From contig DYJA01000054.1 of the NCBI GenBank assembly GCA_020723345.1, positions 1 through 44,614 on the forward strand: DNA of 44,614 nucleotides, read 5' to 3'. Position numbers and translations under genes: made by a program. Below are positions 24,937 through 32,987 of the stretch, one piece after another; the stretch's first letter is position 1; the number at the start of each line of letters is the position of its first letter. Source of the stretch: Candidatus Aquidulcis sp. Lineage in GTDB: Bacteria; Chloroflexota; Anaerolineae; UBA4142. The notes beneath the pieces are model-generated. The model made no database searches. It was not told the origin of the DNA and saw only the letters and a program-made list of their open reading frames with translations.

Positions 24937-25920
24937 TTAGCGAATTAGATCGGCTAACTGTTTTGCCAAATCCACGATGTCTTCGTGCGCGGCGAATTTC
25001 AAACACACCCCCGCCGGACACCGCACCGCTTCGACCCAGTTCGGCGGAATGACGCCAATGCCGTGCCGCGCGCCGGACAGCGCGCCAACAACCGCGCCGA
25101 GTGTGTCCGCGTCGCGCCCAAAGTTGCACGCCCAAAACACCCCGCGCCGAAAATCACCGTCAGTCAAACGAAAGAGCGCGTAAATCTGCGGAATTGCTTC
25201 CGGACTTGCCGAGTGCGATGGCGTCCAGAGTTCCGTGTGCAAACGCTCCCACGCGTTTTCGATTATGCGCTCGTCGTCGCAAATCTGCATCGCGCGCGCC
25301 ATCGCGCGACCGAGCCACGAATCTTCCGGGATTTGCGCGATGCCGGTTCGCACGATTTCGTCCACACTCGCGCCAACCATCGCAACGGCGACGCTCGCAG
25401 CGACGGCTTGCGCCGCCCAGATGCCATCAGCGAAATGGCTGATCTGCGATTCGATCTCCGCAAGCGCGGCGGCGCGTTGCGGCTCGCCCGCGCAGATGAT
25501 GCCGACGGGCGCGATTCGCATTGCCGCGCCATCGTCGTAATTCGCGACGTTGTCGCGACCGGAGAGCGGGGGCTTGACCCCACGCTGAAGATTCGCGACC
25601 GCGCCGTACAACGGCTGTCCGCCGCGCTCAAAGACGCCGCCCTGATCGAGGATGCGCTTCTGCCATGAACCCAGGAGCGCGTCGGTCGTCAGATTGCCGC
25701 CGCAGTCCAGCAACGTGCGCGCGGTAAGCAGCGCGAACTCGGTATCGTCGGTGCTTTTCGCGTTGTCGTACAGATTGGTGACGATGCCATAGCGTTTGCG
25801 ATACTCGTCCTTGCGGCCCAAATCGCCGAGCGCGTCGCCGACGGCGAGACCGACGAGACAACCCAGGGCGCGCTCCTGGCAGAGCGTTCGCTGTGCGATC
25901 AATTCGGCGCGTGTGATCAT
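24937..25920 (-). CDS. ADP-ribosylglycohydrolase-family protein
   Basis: A 327-residue ARH/DraG-fold hydrolase without extra domains. Motifs are GCLVGLAVGDALGDLG, the first metal site STDDTEFALLTARTLL, and the second metal site GRDADTLGAVVGALSGARHG, so the dimetal centre is intact. AAGGAG six bases before ATG 25920 fixes the start; the frame is open further upstream but that part is the control region. A LacI-type operator lies 76 bases upstream. It is the first gene of the LacI-linked run and the second ARH-family protein of the cluster; it probably cleaves a ribosidic bond in an imported compound. Confidence 0.87.
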   Translation of the reverse strand: MITRAELIAQRTLCQERALGCLVGLAVGDALGDLGRKDEYRKRYGIVTNLYDNAKSTDDTEFALLTARTLLDCGGNLTTDALLGSWQKRILDQGGVFERGGQPLYGAVANLQRGVKPPLSGRDNVANYDDGAAMRIAPVGIICAGEPQRAAALAEIESQISHFADGIWAAQAVAASVAVAMVGASVDEIVRTGIAQIPEDSWLGRAMARAMQICDDERIIENAWERLHTELWTPSHSASPEAIPQIYALFRLTDGDFRRGVFWACNFGRDADTLGAVVGALSGARHGIGVIPPNWVEAVRCPAGVCLKFAAHEDIVDLAKQLADLIR

Positions 25921-25951
25921 GATCTCCTTGTAAAGATAAAGTCCGGATTCA

Positions 25952-25989
25952 AACCTTGCGAAGGATGCAGGCTCCACTTTCGCAAGGTT
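25952..25989. repeat. Inverted repeat in the 5' leader
   Basis: AACCTTGCGAA (25952-25962) pairs perfectly with TTCGCAAGGTT (25979-25989), with a 16-base loop. It lies between the operator and the ribosome site of the ADP-ribosylglycohydrolase gene, so it is in the mRNA leader. Confidence 0.75.
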
Positions 25990-25995
25990 CGTGCT

Positions 25996-26009
25996 TGGGA
26001 ACGTTCCCA
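25996..26009. promoter_or_regulatory. LacI-family operator for the catabolic operon
   Basis: TGGGAACGTTCCCA is a perfect 14-bp palindrome with the central CG typical of LacI-family sites. It is identical to the core of the site in front of the lacI-type gene (28084-28099). A matching -10/-35 could not be assigned with confidence. The rest of the 25921-26119 gap holds only the leader hairpin. Confidence 0.8.
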
Positions 26010-26119
26010 CAAGTGAGCAAAAAAAATCTGACGCATTTATTTCGGCCGGTTGCTTCACTACGCGAGTGATGATACGAATTGCGTCAATCGTCAAAACTTC
26101 CTCGTCTGTTTGAAAACGG

Positions 26120-26276
26120 CTAGATCGTTCCGCCCCCATAGATGCGCCCCATGGCAAAGACCCGGTCTACCCATCCCTTCAAGACCGCCGGCAAACCACC
26201 ACAACGGGAATTGCCAGATCATCAACTCACACCCCTCCAGTTTCTGCATCTCCGTGAGCTGCGCGAAACATGGCAT
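26120..26276 (-). pseudogene. Remnant of a flavodoxin-fold NAD(P)H quinone reductase
   Basis: Reading leftward from 26276, one frame gives EMQKLEGCELMIWQFPLWWFAGG, split here as EMQKLEGCELM and IWQFPLWWFAGG. After a frameshift near 26187 the next frame gives VLKGWVDRVFAMGRIYGGG and stops at 26120. Together these are the FPLWWF...LKGWxDRVFA signature of MdaB/NQO-type quinone reductases. Only about 50 residues of a roughly 200-residue protein remain, with one frameshift, so it is dead. It lies between the catabolic operon and an AT-rich methyltransferase gene. Confidence 0.75.
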
Positions 26277-26328
26277 GATTGAAACTTTTCAGTGCGGTTG
26301 TTGGACCACCTTGGGCTAAGGAGTTATT

Positions 26329-26889
26329 CTATCCTTTCTTTGGCAACCCAACGAAACGCGGCACGCGCGAGCAATAGTCTCGATACGATTGCCCATATAC
26401 TCGAGTGAGATGGCTTTCTTCCACGCGCGCCATCAAATAAGCCAGTCCGAGATAGGATAGCAAGCCAATCCACCCTAGCGTTCTGCCCCAAGCAATCACG
26501 ACTCCCAAGATCAACAAGCCATAGCCCACAAACTGGGGGTTGCGGCTGAAACTGTACAAACCGCTGGTTGCCAAGCCGGGAGTATCATTCCCTAGCCATC
26601 GCGAGAATTCGCGGAACAGGTCCATCGCGTAAACCACAATTCCCAATCCCACCACCATCAATGAGATGCCCAGCCAAGCAAGATCACCCATCGGTGGAAT
26701 TTCGTCCACTCCCCAGACTAACACTCCAACGAACATCCCATTGACGATGAACATAGTCACATGCACCAATAAGCCAAACCAACTCAATTTTCCGCGCTGA
26801 TAGTACTCTCTTCGTAGATACCACAATGCAAAAACGGTGAATCCAACAAAGAACAATCCGAAAACCGTTAGTATCAAAACTTCCGACAT
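26329..26889 (-). CDS. Isoprenylcysteine/phospholipid-type membrane methyltransferase
   Basis: A 186-residue integral membrane protein of the ICMT/PEMT-like superfamily, which methylates isoprenylcysteine or lipid head groups using S-adenosylmethionine. Four to five hydrophobic helices are visible. The C-terminal cofactor signature is present as GLYSFSRNPQFVGYGLLILG and ends with the EESHL...YGQSYRDYCSRVPRFVG block. GGAAGGAG upstream of ATG 26889 sets the start. Base composition is clearly AT-richer than the neighbours, and a dead quinone-reductase fragment follows it, so both may be transferred DNA. The substrate is unknown. Confidence 0.8.
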   Translation of the reverse strand: MSEVLILTVFGLFFVGFTVFALWYLRREYYQRGKLSWFGLLVHVTMFIVNGMFVGVLVWGVDEIPPMGDLAWLGISLMVVGLGIVVYAMDLFREFSRWLGNDTPGLATSGLYSFSRNPQFVGYGLLILGVVIAWGRTLGWIGLLSYLGLAYLMARVEESHLTRVYGQSYRDYCSRVPRFVGLPKKG

Positions 26890-26990
26890 TTGATAGCAAC
26901 TCCTTCCAAGTCGCCCAACTATATCTTGGGCGGAACATTTCCGCACAAGACTCCGCTGGGGTTGTTATACAGAATTTTTCCGCGTAAAAA

Positions 26991-28019
26991 TCAGCCGCGC
27001 GACGGCGCGCACGAACCGCGTTCGACGAGGCGGCATGGCAAAACACAGCGGCGTCCTTCGCGCGGCGCTTTGCCCGCGATGCGCTCGATCAGGAACTGCG
27101 CGGCTTGGCACCCGACTTCGTACTTTTGCTTCGCCATCGTCGTCAGCGGCGGCGTCGTCATCGCTGCCGGATAAATATCGTCCATGCCGACAATCGAAAC
27201 ATCGCCCGGAACTTTGACGCCCAATTGCGCGGCGCGCTGCATTGCCGCAATCGCCAAAATATCGTTCGAAGCAAAAACCGCGGTGGGCGGTTTCGACAGA
27301 CTCAGCAAGGTTTGCATCCCGCGCTCGCCGCCCGCGCGATCAAAAGGTACTTCGACGATGAGCGATGAATCGGCGCGCAAGTGGTTGCGCTTGACGAAAT
27401 CGGCGTACGCCTGAAAACGCGCGTAACCGGGATCGGTGTTGTAACGACCGTAAATGAAACCGATGCGGCGATGTCCCATTTTGTAGAGGTACGCGAGCGC
27501 GTCCAGCGTGCCGCGATACGTATCGGAACCAGCCATATCGATCTGGGGAAAACCATCGCGGATGCCGAGGATCACCGTGGGGATGCCGGTCGCGCGCAGT
27601 TCGCGGCAGTGGATGATCGTCGGATTGATCGCGATGCCGTCGAAGCGATTGCGCTGCGCGGTTTTGAGAAACTGGGATTCGCGATGCGGATCCCAATCGC
27701 CGTTGCCGACGACGACGGAATAGCCGGAGTGCTCCATCGTGTCTTGCAAACCGCGCGTCACCTCCGACCAAAACGGATTGGCGATGTCGGGCGCGATCAG
27801 CATGACCGTGTGCGTGCGCGCGGTGCGGAGACTGCTCGCGATCGCGTTTTGCTCGTAACCGAGTTTGCGGATCGCGCGCGCGACCGCTTGGCGCGTTTCC
27901 GGCTTGACGGAAGCCGTGTCGCCTTGCAAAACGCGCGAGACGGTGGACTTGCTGACTCCGGCGGCGCGCGCGACGTGAATGATCGTGGGACGGCTGGGCG
28001 GATCCTGGCGGGCACTCAT
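26991..28019 (-). CDS. LacI-family transcriptional repressor
   Basis: The N-terminal helix-turn-helix and hinge (IIHVARAAGVSKSTVSRVLQG, then IRKLGYEQNAIASSL) bind the operator. The remaining periplasmic-binding-like domain (from about residue 55) senses a ligand: VMLIAPDIANPFWSEV, GIAINPTI, AVFASNDILAIAAMQ, DVSIVGMDDI. Its length of 342 residues is typical. ATG 28019 is preferred over the TTG at 28025; neither has a clear ribosome site. Its own operator overlaps its transcription start and an identical core sits before the ADP-ribosylglycohydrolase gene. It therefore probably represses itself and the ARH-ABC-cit-rbsK run until a sugar-like inducer binds. Confidence 0.92.
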   Translation of the reverse strand: MSARQDPPSRPTIIHVARAAGVSKSTVSRVLQGDTASVKPETRQAVARAIRKLGYEQNAIASSLRTARTHTVMLIAPDIANPFWSEVTRGLQDTMEHSGYSVVVGNGDWDPHRESQFLKTAQRNRFDGIAINPTIIHCRELRATGIPTVILGIRDGFPQIDMAGSDTYRGTLDALAYLYKMGHRRIGFIYGRYNTDPGYARFQAYADFVKRNHLRADSSLIVEVPFDRAGGERGMQTLLSLSKPPTAVFASNDILAIAAMQRAAQLGVKVPGDVSIVGMDDIYPAAMTTPPLTTMAKQKYEVGCQAAQFLIERIAGKAPREGRRCVLPCRLVERGSCAPSRG

Positions 28020-28083
28020 CGGCAATCGTTTCTGAAAACGCCTGCGCTTTCAAGCGCGGGACACGCTCCCAAGCGGCAATATA

Positions 28084-28099
28084 TTGGGAACGTTCCCAA
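28084..28099. promoter_or_regulatory. LacI-family autoregulatory operator
   Basis: TTGGGAACGTTCCCAA, a perfect 16-bp palindrome. It covers the predicted transcription start (about 28098) of the lacI-type gene, the classic position for repression. It shares its 14-bp core with the site at 25996-26009. Confidence 0.87.
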
Positions 28100-28104
28100 A
28101 ATCA

Positions 28105-28133
28105 ATCATACATCAGATCGCCAGGATTGTCAA
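28105..28133 (-). promoter_or_regulatory. Promoter of the lacI-type gene
   Basis: Leftward TTGACA (28133-28128), 17-bp spacer and TATGAT (28110-28105) predict a start near 28098, inside the operator. The leader to ATG 28019 is about 79 nt. Confidence 0.85.
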
Positions 28134-28193
28134 TTGAAACTTTTGTTCCATCGCACGCAGACAACACGGAAGAAAATTCGGGGGATGAACTAT

Positions 28194-29735
28194 TCACGGC
28201 GCGAACATCGGATTCGTCAGCCAAATCTGCGCGAGTAAAACGAGGATGAGCAAAACAAATGCCGGTATAAAATTGCGCCACGTTAGTTTGACAACCAATT
28301 TGTCCGCGCGGGTCGACGCGAGCGCGCGCGAAAATTCATCCGGCGCGCGCCAAAAGAGCGACAGCGGTTCAGTCGCGAACGCGCGCTTGAGACGCGGCAA
28401 GCGATTGCGCGTGAGCCGACCGTCTTCCCAGGTGTTGCCTTCGCGGTTCAAGCAATCCTCCGGCGGACAGCCGATCACGCGTACGTCCGTTGCCCCGGCT
28501 TGGATCACGCGCCCGACGATGTCGGGATGCGCCGCGCCGACGCACGGCAGCGCGACGACAATCGCGTCGCGCCGCGCGCGCGCGTTGTGCGCCGCGTGTC
28601 GTTCGCACGTCAACACGACGGGGCGACCCGGCTCGCGCTGCACGCGCGTCTCGAGCGCGCGGCAGATCGCCTCGGTCGTCAAATCGCCGAGCGTGATTGC
28701 GTCATCGTCGCACGCGCCGATACAGATGCCGCACGCCACACACAGATCAGGATTTTCCACCGCGATGAATTTGTGGGGCGCGCCGTCGGTGCGGGGCTGC
28801 ATCGTGATCGCGGTGTACGGACAATCGGTCGCGCAAACGGTACAGCCGGTGCAGCGCGCGGGATCGATCATGAGGCGCGGCAGTTTTTTCTGCGGCGGCA
28901 GCCAGGGCAAAATCCCAGCCGCGACGATGATCGCGACGAGCGCGAGCCAGACCCAGGGCGAATTCCACGTCGCGTTGAAAGCGATGGGCAGGTAGAACAA
29001 ATAGAGCAAGTCAATCGGAAATGCGCCGGGCGCAGTCGAAAGACTTGCTTTTGGCAACATGCCGACCGGCGCGATGATCGACACGACCACCAGGACGACC
29101 GTCAGACCGATGAGCCAGTAATTGTCGAGCAGCCACTTGGGACGCCGCAAGCGCGCCAAGTGAATCCACAGCGCAACGCCGATGAGCGCGGAAAACGCGA
29201 GGTGCGCCAGCAAAACGATCATGATGAAAATCCAATCGTTCCCTTTCTGCGCGGCGGCGATCAAATTCTCGATGGACAATGCGCCGCGCCGCAAAATATT
29301 GTCGAACGATTGGGTGATCGCCAGCGCGCGTTCGTCCCAGATCAGCCAGTAGCCGGTGATCCCGGCGAGCCAGATCGGCGCAATCATCACGACGCCGGAC
29401 ACCCACGCGAGCCAGCGCGCGCCGCGCAGACGATTTTGGACGAGCAGACGCAAGCCGTGAATCAGACTGACGATCACGAGCGCGTCAGACGCGTAGCGAT
29501 GCGCGGCGCGCACAATGCGCGCGAGGAATTGCTGTTCAATGCGCGCGACGAACAGGTACGACGCGTCAAAGCCAACTTGGAAAAAGAGAACGAGGAATAG
29601 ACCGGTAATCGAAACTACACCGAGCAAAAAAACCGCGATTTGCCCGGTGTAGTAAAACGGATTCAGTTGCGGCGCGCCGACCAGCCAATTGACCGGGCGC
29701 TCCAGCGCGAGCAAGGCGCGTTCGAGCCGACGCAT
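28194..29735 (-). CDS. Cytochrome b-ferredoxin-MvhD-like fusion protein
   Basis: A 513-residue membrane protein joining three electron-transfer modules. Residues 1-275 are a cytochrome b with two bis-histidine hemes (H79/H93 and H178/H192, both pairs 14 apart). Residues about 285-345 carry two [4Fe-4S] motifs (C295-x2-C-x2-C-x3-C305 and C332-x2-C-x2-C-x3-C342). Residues about 370-445 resemble the MvhD/FrhD iron-sulfur subunit of hydrogenase-heterodisulfide reductase complexes, with cysteines at 377, 398, 423 and 428 (CPPEDCLNREGN). A last helix is at 488-506. The gene starts 3 bases after the cytochrome c stop and ends the respiratory run. It may link a soluble low-potential donor to the quinone pool. 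Confidence 0.85.
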   Translation of the reverse strand: MRRLERALLALERPVNWLVGAPQLNPFYYTGQIAVFLLGVVSITGLFLVLFFQVGFDASYLFVARIEQQFLARIVRAAHRYASDALVIVSLIHGLRLLVQNRLRGARWLAWVSGVVMIAPIWLAGITGYWLIWDERALAITQSFDNILRRGALSIENLIAAAQKGNDWIFIMIVLLAHLAFSALIGVALWIHLARLRRPKWLLDNYWLIGLTVVLVVVSIIAPVGMLPKASLSTAPGAFPIDLLYLFYLPIAFNATWNSPWVWLALVAIIVAAGILPWLPPQKKLPRLMIDPARCTGCTVCATDCPYTAITMQPRTDGAPHKFIAVENPDLCVACGICIGACDDDAITLGDLTTEAICRALETRVQREPGRPVVLTCERHAAHNARARRDAIVVALPCVGAAHPDIVGRVIQAGATDVRVIGCPPEDCLNREGNTWEDGRLTRNRLPRLKRAFATEPLSLFWRAPDEFSRALASTRADKLVVKLTWRNFIPAFVLLILVLLAQIWLTNPMFAP

Positions 29736-29738
29736 GTT

Positions 29739-30872
29739 TTACTTTTGCCACGCGCGCAAGAACGCGATCGCGTCCGCGAGTTGCTGCTCGCTCAACTTGC
29801 CGGTGAAACTACGCATCGCCGTGCCGTCTCTGCCCGCGAAAAGCAAGCGCAATACTTCGGCATTCGTGCTTTTCTGAATGAACTCGTTCGGTTTCAGTTT
29901 GCGCCCGACGCCGCCTTGACCTTCCGAACCGTGACAGCCGGAGCACGCGTCCTTGTATACTTTTTGCCCATTCTTTTCGTCGCCGATGGGCCAGTTGTTA
30001 CGCAGCGCGCCGAGATCGGTCAACGCTTGCTTGAGTTGATCTTTCTCGATCTGCGAAATGATCGGATCAAAGCGCGCGGCGGCGGGACCGAACGCGAGCG
30101 GTTTCGCTTTCCGCAGATAGAACAACGCATCGGCGGAATCATTTTGGTTGACCGAAAAGAGCGCCGAGTCGAGCATATTGGCGACTGTCGTTGCCGGCGC
30201 GACGCGTTCGCCCTTGCGCCACGCGCCAATCAACGCGATCAAGTCGTCGACTTGGTTTGACGCGAGCACGCTGTTCCAAATCGGCATTCCTTTGGCGGGG
30301 CGTCCGTTCACGATGGTTTGACGGTACCAATCGTCGTTCATGTTTTTGAGACGCGTTGGATTGTTGAGCGACGGAGCCGATCCGCCCTTGCCTTCGTCGC
30401 CGTGGCAAATCGCGCACGAACCGGCGAAGAGCGTCGCGCCGCGCACCGCGCTGGGCTGCATCGCCGTCACGATTTCGGGCGCGGTCGGTTCCCACGCGCG
30501 CAAAAAGGAAACGATGCCGCGAATATCCTCGTTCGTGAGCGGACCGCCGTTGATCTGTCCCCACGCCGGCATTGTGGTATTCGGTCGCCCGGCGAGAATC
30601 GTCGCGAACAGTACTTCATCGGACGCGGTGGTCAGCAATTGTTTGCTGTTCAACACGTTGCCCGCGCCGCCTTCGCCGCGCGTGCCGTGACACGACGAGC
30701 AGTTGTCGACGTACAAAGTGCGACCGTGCGTCAGATGACTTTTTTGCGCTTGCTTGCTCGCCGCCGCAAGTCGATCCGACTCACTCAACCAGGCAAAGCC
30801 GGTCGCGATGACAAGCAACAACGTCGCAATCAAGCCAATCCAAACATATCGGTTATAGTTTTCGTTCTGCAT
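29739..30872 (-). CDS. Triheme membrane-anchored cytochrome c
   Basis: One N-terminal helix (YVWIGLIATLLLVIATGFAWL) anchors a periplasmic part with three CxxCH heme sites: CSSCHGTRGEGG, CAICHGDEGKGG and CSGCHGSEGQGG. Each lies in a class-I cytochrome c domain followed by a methionine-containing helix (for example TTMPAWGQ and KGMPIW). It sits 12 bases after the Rieske gene, so it probably acts as the cytochrome c1/f equivalent of this bc-type complex. GAGG is 9 bases before ATG 30872; ATG 30878 is possible but too close to it. Confidence 0.9.
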   Translation of the reverse strand: MQNENYNRYVWIGLIATLLLVIATGFAWLSESDRLAAASKQAQKSHLTHGRTLYVDNCSSCHGTRGEGGAGNVLNSKQLLTTASDEVLFATILAGRPNTTMPAWGQINGGPLTNEDIRGIVSFLRAWEPTAPEIVTAMQPSAVRGATLFAGSCAICHGDEGKGGSAPSLNNPTRLKNMNDDWYRQTIVNGRPAKGMPIWNSVLASNQVDDLIALIGAWRKGERVAPATTVANMLDSALFSVNQNDSADALFYLRKAKPLAFGPAAARFDPIISQIEKDQLKQALTDLGALRNNWPIGDEKNGQKVYKDACSGCHGSEGQGGVGRKLKPNEFIQKSTNAEVLRLLFAGRDGTAMRSFTGKLSEQQLADAIAFLRAWQK

Positions 30873-30883
30873 AATCATTTTCC

Positions 30884-31381
30884 TCACGCGCGCGTCGTCT
30901 GCTTGGGATCAAAGCGTTCACGTTGAATCGGACTCCCCGTGTCCACAAACACTTCGCCGCCTCGGATCGTGATCGGGAAAAGATCGAGCGGGCGCGGCGC
31001 AGGTCCGCCGACGAGGACGCCGGTCTTGTCGAAGATCGAGCCGTGACAGGGACAGTGAAATTGCTTTTCGCCTTCGACGTACGGCACCGTGCAGCCGAGG
31101 TGCGTGCATTTTTGCCACAGCGCCAAAAAACTACCATCGTCCAAGCGATAAAGATAGAATCGTCCGGCTTTGATCGCGGTGACACTGCCCGGCGCAAAAT
31201 CGGTCACTTTGCCCGCGCGCACGACTCCGCCAAAGCCGCTCGCGCTCACCGGTTGAATGAAACGCCAGAGCGCGGCGAGCGTCTGCGCCCCCAGGATCGT
31301 GAGCGAGCCAAGCCAAGCGAGTTGGAGAAATTGGCGGCGACTGAGACTATTTTTCTTCGATTGAGTGATCTGAATTGTCAT
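30884..31381 (-). CDS. petC: Rieske iron-sulfur protein
   Basis: The [2Fe-2S] subunit of a quinol-cytochrome c oxidoreductase. A twin-arginine-type signal/anchor (SRRQFLQLAWLGSLTILG) is followed by the head domain with CTHLGC and CPCHGS, giving two Cys and two His cluster ligands plus the extra disulfide cysteines. The ending is GPAPRPLDLFPI. GGAG lies 9 bases before ATG 31381. It is encoded between subunit IV and the triheme cytochrome c. Confidence 0.95.
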   Translation of the reverse strand: MTIQITQSKKNSLSRRQFLQLAWLGSLTILGAQTLAALWRFIQPVSASGFGGVVRAGKVTDFAPGSVTAIKAGRFYLYRLDDGSFLALWQKCTHLGCTVPYVEGEKQFHCPCHGSIFDKTGVLVGGPAPRPLDLFPITIRGGEVFVDTGSPIQRERFDPKQTTRA

Positions 31382-31398
31382 CGCGAGAATCTCCAATC

Positions 31399-32175
31399 TC
31401 AAAAGTTATTCAGCGGATTGTATCCGTCCGGCATGTCCCAGGGGAAAAACAATTTAAAGCCGGGACCGCGAAACAGAAATCCCGCGACGGTCAACACAAT
31501 CGCCGAAAACAAAAGCAGCGTGAAGAGCGCGAGCAGAATTTGGCGCGCCGTCGCCTTCTGCCCGGAGGTTCGCGCGACGACGAACACCGGGATCGCGACG
31601 ATTGCCGCCATGATCAGCGCGGGAATCACGGCTTGAGCGAGAAGCGGCGGCAGCGCGTCGCGCAGCAACTCGCGCACTGGAAACGCGTTGTCGAGCACGA
31701 CATAGACCGGCATCACGCTCAGCGCGTAGATCGCGGTGAACCACACGACGCGTTTTTCGCGCGCGCCGCCGAACCACTTGCCCGCGCCGACGCGGCTGCG
31801 GTCGAGGTACGGGACCGCCAGCAGGAACAAGACGGCGAGCGTCGGAATCAAGACGCCGGCAACCGTCGGGTGCATGTGTTCGAGCAGTTCCTGCAAGCCC
31901 ATAAAATACCACGGCGCTTTGGCGGGATCGGTCGTCACGAGCGGATTCGCCAATTCTTCGAGCGGCGCGTTTTTGAGCAGCGCGACGATCATCAACAGCG
32001 CGCTCACGCCCAGCGCGATCACCAATTCAAGCAGCGCGACGACGGGAAACGCGAACACGGTGTTATCGGGTCCCTTGTCCGCCATCGTCGTCGGCGCGCC
32101 GCGCACGAGTTCGACGAGTGAGTAGGTTTTCATACTGCTCTGGGCAAAGGGTTGTTCAGTTTTTACTTCAGCCAT
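31399..32175 (-). CDS. petD: Cytochrome b subunit IV-like (C-terminal half of cytochrome b)
   Basis: A 258-residue membrane protein matching cytochrome b helices E-H, plus additional C-terminal helices. The quinol-oxidation-site motif is KAPWYFMGLQELLEH, with PWY in place of the usual PEWY. That form is known from several bacterial b6-type complexes. GAGG precedes ATG 32175, eight bases after the cytochrome b6 stop. It forms the split cytochrome b together with the upstream gene. Confidence 0.9.
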   Translation of the reverse strand: MAEVKTEQPFAQSSMKTYSLVELVRGAPTTMADKGPDNTVFAFPVVALLELVIALGVSALLMIVALLKNAPLEELANPLVTTDPAKAPWYFMGLQELLEHMHPTVAGVLIPTLAVLFLLAVPYLDRSRVGAGKWFGGAREKRVVWFTAIYALSVMPVYVVLDNAFPVRELLRDALPPLLAQAVIPALIMAAIVAIPVFVVARTSGQKATARQILLALFTLLLFSAIVLTVAGFLFRGPGFKLFFPWDMPDGYNPLNNF

Positions 32176-32182
32176 ATCAACC

Positions 32183-32905
32183 TCATGTCTCATTTGCCGC
32201 AAGTCCGCCGTCCTTGCGCACGCGCCAGATGTGGAGCGCGATCAACAACGCGAGGAACGCGGGAATGACCATGATGTGCAACGCGTAAAAGCGCGTCAGC
32301 GCGTCCTGCCCCACTTCGGGTCCGCCGAGCAGAATCTTTTTGATCGTCGCGCCCATCAGCGGTTCGTACGACGCGATGCTCGTGCCGACGGTGATCGCCC
32401 AGAACGAAAGTTGATCCCAGGGCAAGAGATAGCCGGTGAAACTCGCGCCGAGCGTGAGGATCAGCAACACGACGCCGACGCCCCAGTTGAATTCGCGCGG
32501 CGGTTTGTACGCGCCGGTATAAAACACGCGCGCCATGTGCAGGACCGCCGCCAGCACCATCAGGTGCGCGCCCCAGCGATGCAGATTGCGGAAGAGTTGC
32601 CCAAACGGAACCTGGGTCTGCAAAATGACAATGTCGCCGTACGAGCGCTCGACCGACGGGACGTAGTAAAACATCAGCAGCGTGCCGGTGATCGCCAAGG
32701 TCACGAACAAAAACACCGTGATCACTCCGAGTCCGAACGAATAAGTCACCTTGAGACTTTTGAGATTGACCTTGACCGGGTGCAGGTGAAAGAAAATATT
32801 CGTCGTCATCACCAGCGAGCGGTCGAGCGGATTATCGGGAAACCCGTGCCGGAAAAAGGATCGCCAAACGCGGGAACGGGTGACTGCATCAACAAGTGAA
32901 GCCAT
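32183..32905 (-). CDS. petB: Cytochrome b6-type subunit
   Basis: The N-terminal four-helix half of cytochrome b, 240 residues. Heme ligands are H109/H123 and H210/H225; the second pair is separated by 14 residues as in b6, not 13 as in mitochondrial cytochrome b. Other marks are the GTLLMFYYVPS and GASFTGYLLPWDQLSFWA segments. CGGAG is eight bases before the ATG. It starts the b6-IV-Rieske-cytochrome c unit. Confidence 0.94.
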   Translation of the reverse strand: MASLVDAVTRSRVWRSFFRHGFPDNPLDRSLVMTTNIFFHLHPVKVNLKSLKVTYSFGLGVITVFLFVTLAITGTLLMFYYVPSVERSYGDIVILQTQVPFGQLFRNLHRWGAHLMVLAAVLHMARVFYTGAYKPPREFNWGVGVVLLILTLGASFTGYLLPWDQLSFWAITVGTSIASYEPLMGATIKKILLGGPEVGQDALTRFYALHIMVIPAFLALLIALHIWRVRKDGGLAANET

Positions 32906-32922
32906 GAATCCAACTCCGGAAA

Positions 32923-32984
32923 GTGTTCAGTGTCCAGTATTCAGTGTCCAGTGTTCGGTTCACTGAATACTGAACACTGAATAC
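32923..32984. repeat. 24-bp-arm inverted repeat between petB and the flavoprotein gene
   Basis: Arms 32923-32946 and 32961-32984 pair over 24 positions with two mismatches; they are built of CAGTATTCAGTG-type units. A TACTGATAACTG tail runs into the last codons of the upstream flavoprotein gene. Confidence 0.85.
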
Positions 32985-32987
32985 TGC

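Noticed and set aside
26050-26319. 89-codon plus-strand gene
   Set aside because: The minus strand of this stretch clearly preserves a frameshifted quinone reductase, so the plus frame is a shadow.
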